Positions 1-5,057 of a stretch of DNA of 5,730 bases are shown piece by piece; positions within the stretch are counted from its first letter, which is position 1; every line of letters starts with the position of its first letter. The notes under the pieces are model-generated. The model ran no database searches. It had not been told where the DNA came from and saw nothing but the letters and a program-made list of their open reading frames with translations. Both the position numbers and the translations under genes were made by a program. The DNA comes from JBBRLA01 sp038231615 (GTDB lineage Bacteria > Myxococcota_A > Polyangia > Palsa-1104 > JAEUJZ01): contig JBBRLA010000571.1 in NCBI GenBank assembly GCA_038231615.1, forward strand, positions 1 through 5,730, in the 5' to 3' direction.

Positions 1-1352
1 AGGCGCTCCCGGGCGGCGGCCAGAAGCGCCTCATCCTGGTCCGCCGCGGGCCGAGTGATGGGAGGCGGGACGGGCGGCGCGGGGACGGGCGGCGCGGGGG
101 TCAGGTGCAGGTGTCCCGTGAGGCCGGCGACGCCGAAGAGCAACGCGCTCATGGCCAGGGCCCCCAGGGCAGCGGAGAGACCCAGGCGGCGATAGCGCGG
201 GTTTTTTCCCGGGGGCGCGATCATCGCCAGAGTGCCCGCCACGGGTCCTTCGCCAGCGGTCACATCCCAGGCCGGTTCGTCGGCTTCGATGATCGGCAAC
301 GCATCGGACTCGCCGGATGCCGCCGCCGCGGAGACCGCTCCCTCGTCCGAGATCAGCCAGCTCTCCAGGGTCGAGCGCCGCCCCGGCCCGGAGCCCTCCG
401 CGGACACGATGGGGACCGGCGCGTTGCGTCCGTCGTCGCGGTCGATCGGTAGCGGTAGCGGTAGCGGCAGCGGCAGCGCCGGCGTGGGGACCTGCCGGCG
501 GACCACCAGCACCGCCTGGATCGCATGCCACAGAGCCAGGGGGTTTTCGAAGCGGGCCTCGGCGTCCTTGGCACAGGCCATGGTCACCACGCTCTCCAGG
601 CGCCCCTGCCCGAGGACCTGCAGCGGCGCCAGGATCGGCAGCGGAGAGAGGCAGATCTTGAACATCACCGCCGCGGCGGTGGGCCCGTCGAAGAGACGCT
701 GCCCGGTCAGGCATTCGAAGAGCAGCGCCCCCAGCGCGAAGAGGTCGCCCCGGGCGGTAGCCGCGGGGGACTCTCCCCGGTAGACCTCTGGCGGCAGGTA
801 GCCGGAGGCCCCGTTCCAGTTGCCCCCCGCCCCCGCGCGGGCCTCGCCCAGGTGGTACATGCCGAAGTCGGCGATCACCGCCCCCGGCCCCGGCTTATCC
901 GGCCGACCCGACGCCGGCAAGAGCACGTTCCCGGGGGTCAGGTCCCCATGAAAGAGCCCGACCTTGTGGGCCGCGGAGAGCGCCGCGCAGAGCGCCTCGA
1001 AAAGACCCAGCACCTCGCCCGGCGAAAGCGGCCCGCGAGAGAGCCGCGCCCGCAGCGACTCCCCGCAAAAGAGCGGCCCGGCCAGGTAAAAGGCGCCGTC
1101 CTGGTCGAAGCCGGTGATCGGCGTGGCCAGGATGCCCGGGTGGTTGGCCAGCCCGGCAATGACCGCGTCTTTTTGCACCGCGGCCAGCACCCCCTGATCG
1201 TGGTGGTGGGCGTAGAGCCGCTTGAGGGCCTTTTCGCTGCCATCCTTCAGATCGGTGACTTGGTAGACGATGCCCGAGGGCCCCCTGCCCAGGATTCGCT
1301 CCAGGCGAAACCGTTCATCGCAAATATCGCGATCTCCGGGCAGGATGGTCAC
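1..1352 (-). CDS. Divergent transmembrane Ser/Thr protein kinase, possible pseudokinase (partial, C-terminus beyond left edge)
   Basis: The frame is open from a GTG at 1352 to the window edge: 450 residues, no stop. Kinase landmarks in order: glycine loop GRGPSG (22-27), beta-3 lysine K44 (KALK), HGDLTPGN catalytic loop (135-142), DFG 162-164, PPE 187-189 in place of APE, alpha-F Asp D203, and ARF near 266-268. The nucleotide-binding Lys, catalytic-loop Asp and Asn, and DFG Asp are kept. However, HRD is HGD, the catalytic-loop Lys is Thr (T139), the alpha-C Glu aligns with D62, and the P+1 Thr is A182. After the kinase domain come a Pro-rich linker with five Leu-Pro pairs, a basic patch (KNPRYRR), one membrane helix (about 390-413) and a proline-rich outer stretch (APPVP twice) leading into an Ala-rich helix cut by the edge. 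I infer a cytoplasmic kinase domain with a periplasmic tail. No in-frame ATG precedes the glycine loop and no Shine-Dalgarno is visible, so the GTG start is likely but unproven. The family call is firm; catalytic activity is uncertain. Confidence 0.88.
   Translation of the reverse strand, partial: MTILPGDRDICDERFRLERILGRGPSGIVYQVTDLKDGSEKALKRLYAHHHDQGVLAAVQKDAVIAGLANHPGILATPITGFDQDGAFYLAGPLFCGESLRARLSRGPLSPGEVLGLFEALCAALSAAHKVGLFHGDLTPGNVLLPASGRPDKPGPGAVIADFGMYHLGEARAGAGGNWNGASGYLPPEVYRGESPAATARGDLFALGALLFECLTGQRLFDGPTAAAVMFKICLSPLPILAPLQVLGQGRLESVVTMACAKDAEARFENPLALWHAIQAVLVVRRQVPTPALPLPLPLPLPIDRDDGRNAPVPIVSAEGSGPGRRSTLESWLISDEGAVSAAAASGESDALPIIEADEPAWDVTAGEGPVAGTLAMIAPPGKNPRYRRLGLSAALGALAMSALLFGVAGLTGHLHLTPAPPVPAPPVPPPITRPAADQDEALLAAARER
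67..96. repeat. Two tandem 15-bp units encoding APPVP-APPVP
   Basis: The 15-base unit gggacgggcggcgcg occurs twice, exactly, back to back. On the minus strand it encodes the repeated APPVP pentapeptide just outside the predicted membrane helix of the divergent kinase. This looks like a local in-frame duplication in a proline-rich spacer. Confidence 0.8.
451..480. repeat. Hexanucleotide repeat encoding (Leu-Pro)n in kinase linker
   Basis: Five consecutive hexamers are visible on the plus strand: agcggt twice, agcggc twice, then the degenerate agcgcc. Another near-unit (atcggt) precedes them. On the minus strand they encode alternating Leu-Pro in the linker between kinase domain and membrane helix. 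Three of the Leu codons are CTA, which is rare in GC-rich genomes, consistent with slippage copying one unit. A length change by whole units would stay in frame. Confidence 0.8.
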
Positions 1353-1358
1353 ACTAAC

Positions 1359-1367
1359 ATGATAACA
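1359..1367 (-). promoter_or_regulatory. Candidate extended -10 (TGTTATCAT) for a leaderless kinase mRNA
   Basis: The minus strand reads TGTTATCAT, matching the extended -10 form TGnTATAAT at all but one specified base, followed by six bases and the GTG start. Transcription beginning about seven bases after the -10 would start at the GTG itself. No -35 is convincing; that position falls inside the terminator stem upstream. This is inferred from sequence only. Confidence 0.4.
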
Positions 1368-1375
1368 CGCGCGGG

Positions 1376-1402
1376 AAAAAGCCGATAAGGGGCCCCATCG
1401 GC
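1376..1402 (-). terminator. Rho-independent terminator of the upstream kinase gene
   Basis: The minus strand reads GCCGAT, a 10-base loop region GGGGCCCCTT, ATCGGC, then TTTTT. The 6-bp stem is perfect and the T run follows it directly. It begins 28 bases after the TAA of the kinase gene ending at 1431 and ends 23 bases before the GTG of the next kinase. No T run follows the stem on the plus strand, so it should act on minus-strand transcription only. Confidence 0.8.
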
Positions 1403-1430
1403 CAGGAACGGGCGGGCGTGGGGGCCGCGG

Positions 1431-3215
1431 TTATCGCTTGCAGCGTTCGATCAGCCGACGGGCCCGGGGGCTGGCCGGGTCCAGCAGCAGCACCGCGCTG
1501 CCCCGCTGGATGGCGTCGGCGCACTTGCCCTGCTCGGCCAGGCGCTCGCCCTCGCCCAGGAGCTGTTCGACTTGCTGCGTCCGCTCCAGCGCCAGGCTGG
1601 GGTGGTCATCGCGGGACATCGTCTTGAGCACCACCATGCCGACGACAATCCCCACCAGCACCGCGACCAGCGCGGTGGTCAGGGTCACCACCCAGCTCTT
1701 CTGCCCGGAAGCGGACGGTGGGGCGCGCATGTCGCGGACATCCCGGGTGGCGTCCGCCGAGAGGGCCCAGTGGGACGGGCGGGTCACCCCGGCAGGCGGC
1801 GTGGTCAAGGTGTCGAAGATGGCTGTCGCACGGTCCGACGGGCCGGATGGCAGGCGGGGCTTGGGGCGAAGACTGGGGACGGACTCCTCCGCCATGGTGA
1901 AGTCGTCGCCCGGCCGATGCGGCGGCAACGACCCCGGGGCGGTCACCGATGGGCCCATCGAGTAGGCGGGCTGGGCCTGGATGCGCAGGTTCTCCACCTC
2001 GGCGTCGAAGAGCGTGTCGCCGTCGCCCCACTCGGAATCGGCGGCGGGCACGGGCGCGGCGGGCACGTGCCTGGGCGAAAGGCGCGACGGGACCGGCGGG
2101 TCATCAACGATGCGGGTGGGGGGCTTTGCCGGGATCGGGTCGGCTTCCATGTAGGCTGGCGGGGAAAGCGGCCTGGGGGAGCGGGTCGAGCCCGTGCCCC
2201 CCAGGGGAAGGGGCGCCGGCCGCGGCAGGCCCACCGAGGCGAAGAGCGCCTCGCACATCTGGCGGGCGGTGGCGAAACGGGCGGTCGGTTCCATCGCGCA
2301 GGCGCGGGCGATGACCTCATCGATGCCGGCGGGGAGGCTGGGCAGGCGGTCGCGGACCCGGGGGACGGTCTGGGTCATCATGATGCGCAGGATGGCCACC
2401 GCGTGGGGCCCGTCGAAGGCCTTCTGCCCGGTCAGGCACTCGTACAGGATGGTGCCCAGGGCGAAGATGTCGGCGCGGCGATCGACCTCGTGGGCCGACC
2501 CGGTGGCCTGCTCGGGGGCCAGGTACGAGGGGGTGCCCAGCACTTCGTGCCCGGTCAGGTCGCCCTGGTTGCGCTGGTCGATCTCGGCGTCGTGGATCTT
2601 GCTGACGCCGAAGTCGAGGATCTTGACCAGCGCCGGGCCGGGGGTCGTCTGCGGGGACCGTTCGGCGTCTTCCAACGGATCGAAGATCCCAATGGTGTCG
2701 CGGTTGGGATCGAAGGCCGCCGACCCGGCGAAGGAGCTGGGGCGCTCGTCTGTCGCGAGCAGAAAGATGTTGTCCGGCTTGAGGTCGCGGTGTACCACCC
2801 CGGCCTCGTGCACCACATGCAGCGCGTCGCAGAGCTGAGAGAACATCGCGCACGCATCGGGCAGTTCCAGCGGCCCCTGGGCGAGCCGCTGCGCCAGGGT
2901 CTCCCCCTTCAGCAGCTCCATCACCATGTAGGGGGCGCCGTCCTCGGTGAAGTTGAAGTCGATGACCGACACCAGCCCCGGGTGGCCGAGCTGCGAGGTG
3001 ATCTGCGCCTCGCGGCGGAAGCGCTCCAGCGGGACGTGCATCTCGGAGATCTGCGGGTGCAGGACCTTCACCGCCACCGGCCGCCGCAGGTGGACGTGCT
3101 GCGCTTCATACACCACCCCCATCCCCCCGACGCCGAGCAGGCGCTCGATGCGGTAGGTTTGATTCAGGGTGGAGCCGATGCGCGAATCGCCGTGGGCCGG
3201 AATGGAGGGCGGCAC
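1431..3215 (-). CDS. Transmembrane Hanks-type Ser/Thr protein kinase (PknB-like)
   Basis: This 594-residue protein has a complete kinase domain (about 21-325): glycine loop GVGGMG 28-33, VAVK with K50, alpha-C E69, HRDLKPDN 142-149, DFG 201-203, activation-segment threonines T221 and T228, APE 233-235, alpha-F D249, and R313. It should phosphorylate Ser/Thr on itself and on partner proteins. An unusual insertion of roughly 40 residues (about 153-196), rich in Asp, Ser, Thr and Pro, separates the catalytic loop from DFG. A long Pro-rich linker (330-505) leads to one membrane helix (508-531, with a GIVVG motif) and a short C-terminal helical pair (541-594) resembling part of a TPR. The kinase domain is predicted to be cytoplasmic and the tail periplasmic. 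The start is GTG; no Shine-Dalgarno is seen, and the next in-frame ATG lies inside the glycine loop, so GTG is favoured. It lies 74 bases after the Crp-like gene. The family is certain; the substrate is unknown. Confidence 0.95.
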   Translation of the reverse strand: MPPSIPAHGDSRIGSTLNQTYRIERLLGVGGMGVVYEAQHVHLRRPVAVKVLHPQISEMHVPLERFRREAQITSQLGHPGLVSVIDFNFTEDGAPYMVMELLKGETLAQRLAQGPLELPDACAMFSQLCDALHVVHEAGVVHRDLKPDNIFLLATDERPSSFAGSAAFDPNRDTIGIFDPLEDAERSPQTTPGPALVKILDFGVSKIHDAEIDQRNQGDLTGHEVLGTPSYLAPEQATGSAHEVDRRADIFALGTILYECLTGQKAFDGPHAVAILRIMMTQTVPRVRDRLPSLPAGIDEVIARACAMEPTARFATARQMCEALFASVGLPRPAPLPLGGTGSTRSPRPLSPPAYMEADPIPAKPPTRIVDDPPVPSRLSPRHVPAAPVPAADSEWGDGDTLFDAEVENLRIQAQPAYSMGPSVTAPGSLPPHRPGDDFTMAEESVPSLRPKPRLPSGPSDRATAIFDTLTTPPAGVTRPSHWALSADATRDVRDMRAPPSASGQKSWVVTLTTALVAVLVGIVVGMVVLKTMSRDDHPSLALERTQQVEQLLGEGERLAEQGKCADAIQRGSAVLLLDPASPRARRLIERCKR

Positions 3216-3221
3216 AGGACG

Positions 3222-3230
3222 ATGGTATCA
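3222..3230 (-). promoter_or_regulatory. Candidate extended -10 (TGATACCAT) for a leaderless kinase mRNA
   Basis: The minus strand reads TGATACCAT, then six bases, then the GTG start of the kinase gene. This is the same spacing and nearly the same motif as upstream of the second kinase (TGTTATCAT-N6-GTG). No -35 is clear. Because no Shine-Dalgarno lies between motif and start, leaderless transcription is a reasonable reading. Confidence 0.4.
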
Positions 3231-3252
3231 CGGGAGACGCGGCCTGCGACTA

Positions 3253-3273
3253 TGCCGATCCTCGATCGGGGCA
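3253..3273. repeat. Inverted repeat in the gap between Crp-like and kinase genes
   Basis: The plus strand reads TGCCGATC, CTC, GATC, gg, GGCA. CCGATC and GATCGG form a perfect 6-bp stem with a 3-base loop; alternatively TGCC and GGCA extend a GATC stem around a 2-base bulge. No T run follows on either strand, so this is not a standard intrinsic terminator. It could be an operator, an RNA hairpin after the Crp-like gene, or chance. Confidence 0.45.
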
Positions 3274-3289
3274 ATGGCAGGCCCTGTGG

Positions 3290-4003
3290 TCAGGCCAGGG
3301 CGCGGAGGCCCTCCCGATCGGCCAGGATCATCTTGCGGCCGTCGGACTGGATCAGGCCGTTGCGCTTGAACTGGCTCAGCGTCAGCGACACGGTCTCCCG
3401 GGTGGAGCCGATGAGGTTGGCCATCTCCTGGTGGGTGATCTTCAGCGCCACCAGGGTCCCCCGGCTGTCGTCCACGCCGTACTCGGTGGCCAGGCGCAGG
3501 AGCAGCTCGGCCAGCTTGGCATTCACGTCCTTGAACACCAGGTTCTCGATCTTGTTCTCCACCTCGCGGCGGCGCTGGGCCAGGATCTTGGTCAGCCGGT
3601 AGCCGACAATTCCCTCGCGCTGCACCAGACGCTCGAAGATGCCGCGCTCAAGCTCGGTGATCAGTGCGTTGTCCATGGCCTCGGCCATCTCTTCCCGGGG
3701 GCCGCCATCGATGAGACACAGTTCGCCGAAAATGTCCCCGGGGCCGCGGTAGTCGAGCGTCAGCTCCTTGCCATCGCGGGTGACCTTGCTGATCTTCACC
3801 CGGCCGCCGTTCACGAAGTACACGGCCGCGCCCGGATCGCCCGGCAGATAGATGACCTGCCGGCGGCGCACCTCGGTGAGGGTCAAGGCCTCCGCCAGTC
3901 GCACCAGGGTGTCATGGGTCAGGTCCTGGAAAAGCGGCAGTTTTTTCAGGTACCACAGAGCACGTTTCTCGTCCTGAGGCTGCTGAGTTTCGCGAGGCGC
4001 CAT
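3290..4003 (-). CDS. Crp/Fnr-family transcriptional regulator, probably not cAMP-responsive
   Basis: This 237-residue protein has the usual family length. Residues about 20-130 form the cyclic-nucleotide-binding-type beta-barrel (GGRVKISKV, PGDIFGELCLIDGG), about 131-158 the dimerization helix, and about 160-230 the winged helix. The recognition helix is near 200-217 (STRETVSLTLSQFKRNGLI). FGEL is retained, but the position matching the cAMP phosphate-binding Arg-Ser of E. coli CRP reads Glu-Glu (within PREEMA, 102-107), so cAMP binding is unlikely. In the recognition helix the CRP Arg-Glu pair is kept (R202, E203), but the third contact arginine aligns with L207, so the DNA target should differ from the E. 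coli CRP site. No Fnr-type cysteine cluster is present. It resembles the MrpC style of regulator from M. xanthus, from memory of the family. It starts 26 bases after the protease stop, at an ATG without a Shine-Dalgarno. Confidence 0.93.
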   Translation of the reverse strand: MAPRETQQPQDEKRALWYLKKLPLFQDLTHDTLVRLAEALTLTEVRRRQVIYLPGDPGAAVYFVNGGRVKISKVTRDGKELTLDYRGPGDIFGELCLIDGGPREEMAEAMDNALITELERGIFERLVQREGIVGYRLTKILAQRRREVENKIENLVFKDVNAKLAELLLRLATEYGVDDSRGTLVALKITHQEMANLIGSTRETVSLTLSQFKRNGLIQSDGRKMILADREGLRALA

Positions 4004-4010
4004 GTAGGGA

Positions 4011-4039
4011 ACAATACTGCGAGCTTACTTTAAGAGCAA
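4011..4039 (-). promoter_or_regulatory. Candidate sigma-70-type promoter for the Crp-like gene
   Basis: The minus strand reads TTGCTC, 17 bases, TATTGT, then seven bases to the ATG at 4003. The -35 matches TTGACA at three positions and the -10 matches TATAAT at four, with ideal spacing. The -35 lies within the last codons of the protease gene. Initiation about seven bases after the -10 would fall at the ATG, giving a leaderless mRNA, consistent with the missing Shine-Dalgarno. Confidence 0.45.
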
Positions 4040-4956
4040 CTATCCGTTTCTGCCGTTACGTTTTTTCGACTTTCCGTCAGCGCCGAAACCCTCCAGCGCA
4101 TGAGCCAAAGTCCGATCCCGGCGCAGATGCACGCACCCAGCAACCAGGCCCAGCCCCCACCGGCCCCGGTCAGCGGGGACGGCGGCTCTTCCAGGCCGGC
4201 GCGAAGCAGCAGGATCACCAGGGCGTTGTTGCCAAAATGCATGGCGATCGCCGGCCACAGCGACCCGGTCCACAGGACCACCGCGCCGAAGCCGAACCCC
4301 AGGATGGCTGTCGGCAGCATCTTGGCCGGCGTCAGGTGAAACACGCCGAAGAGCATCGCCGTGACCAAAAGCGCGAGCCACGCCACCCGCCGCGGCGAGA
4401 GGCGCCGATGCAGCACTACCGAAAAGCCCGCCCGCAGCGAGGGCAACATCACCCCGCGAAAGAGCACCTCCTCGCACACCGCCGGCATCAGCGCGAAGCA
4501 GAACAGGTCCACCCACGCCGGGCGCAACCCCGCCGCGGGCAAGAGAAGCTGCATCATCTCTTCCTTCAGGGCCGGGGGCACCGGGACCAGCCGCTCGGCC
4601 AGAGGCTCGATGAAGATGGCGGTGCCGTAAAACCACGCCGCCCCGACCAGCGCCCCGCCGAAAAGCAGCGAGAACGAGAAGGGCCACAGACGCAGGATGC
4701 GCAGCGCCAGCAGGCGGCGTGCCCCGGTCAACACCAGCACCGGCAAAAGGATCGCCAGAAGCTCGGTCAGCGCAATGCCGGACGGGCCCGGACGCAGCTC
4801 GCGCAGCACCGCTCCCAGGGTGATCAGCAGGAAGAGCACCCCGAGGTAGAGCCAGAGCGCCTCGCGGGTGGGGAGAGATGATGGGGCCCCGGCATTTGCG
4901 GCTTTTGTGCCACGTGCGCCCTCTGCGTCCGGGTGTTCCGATGTCGGCAACGTCAT
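4030..4956 (-). CDS. CPBP (CAAX protease / Rce1-like, Abi) family intramembrane protease
   Basis: This 308-residue polytopic membrane protein carries all three CPBP motifs. EExxxR is at E162-E163...R167 (CEEVLFRG), FxxxH is F203-H207 (FGVFH), and HxxxN is H240-N244 (HFGNN). About seven or eight hydrophobic segments are visible, starting near 33-50, 61-77 and 94-116 and ending at 268-287, followed by a charged tail. The family includes the eukaryotic CAAX endopeptidase Rce1 and bacterial proteins for protein maturation, signalling or bacteriocin self-protection; the substrate here cannot be told. The ATG at 4956 was chosen because the upstream in-frame extension to a TTG at 5037 encodes a Gly/Pro/Arg-rich stretch unlike the family and would fill most of the divergent intergenic gap. 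An AGGA lies 12 bases before the ATG, rather far for a ribosome binding site. The Crp-like gene follows 26 bases downstream on the same strand. Confidence 0.92.
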   Translation of the reverse strand: MTLPTSEHPDAEGARGTKAANAGAPSSLPTREALWLYLGVLFLLITLGAVLRELRPGPSGIALTELLAILLPVLVLTGARRLLALRILRLWPFSFSLLFGGALVGAAWFYGTAIFIEPLAERLVPVPPALKEEMMQLLLPAAGLRPAWVDLFCFALMPAVCEEVLFRGVMLPSLRAGFSVVLHRRLSPRRVAWLALLVTAMLFGVFHLTPAKMLPTAILGFGFGAVVLWTGSLWPAIAMHFGNNALVILLLRAGLEEPPSPLTGAGGGWAWLLGACICAGIGLWLMRWRVSALTESRKNVTAETDSCS

Positions 4957-5045
4957 GTGATGGTTCGTTCCTGCACCGCGTCGGCCCGGCCCTATCGGGT
5001 CCGAAAATCCGGCAATGTATTTGACCTGACAGCCCAATCTGCTTG

Positions 5046-5053
5046 AGAGGGAG
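5046..5053 (+). promoter_or_regulatory. Shine-Dalgarno sequence of the TPR gene
   Basis: The purine run AGAGGGAG precedes two adjacent ATG codons at 5055 and 5058. GAGG at 5047-5050 stands 7 bases before the second ATG and only 4 before the first, which favours 5058. It is the only clear Shine-Dalgarno in the window and contrasts with the minus-strand genes. Confidence 0.65.
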
Positions 5054-5057
5054 TATG

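Noticed and set aside
31..714. A 227-codon minus-strand frame overlapping the second kinase in another phase
   Set aside because: Gly/Arg/Ala-rich translation without motifs; the overlapping phase carries the kinase C-lobe, linker and membrane helix.
525..1388. A 287-codon plus-strand open frame antisense to the second kinase
   Set aside because: It has no recognizable motif and opposes a reading frame with complete kinase landmarks; treated as a GC-driven shadow.
1572..3602. A 676-codon plus-strand open frame antisense to the kinase and Crp-like genes
   Set aside because: Its translation is low-complexity Gly/Arg/Ala/His-rich with no domain, while the opposite strand encodes clear kinase and Crp motifs. 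Long antisense frames are expected in GC-rich DNA.
5021..5031. TTGACC and CTGACA as -35 boxes for the TPR gene
   Set aside because: No -10-like hexamer lies 16-18 bases downstream of either; that stretch is the purine-rich ribosome binding site region.
4957..5037. N-terminal extension of the protease to a TTG at 5037
   Set aside because: The extension lacks family resemblance, starts at a weak codon, and would occupy most of the divergent intergenic region. ATG 4956 gives a normal-sized protein.
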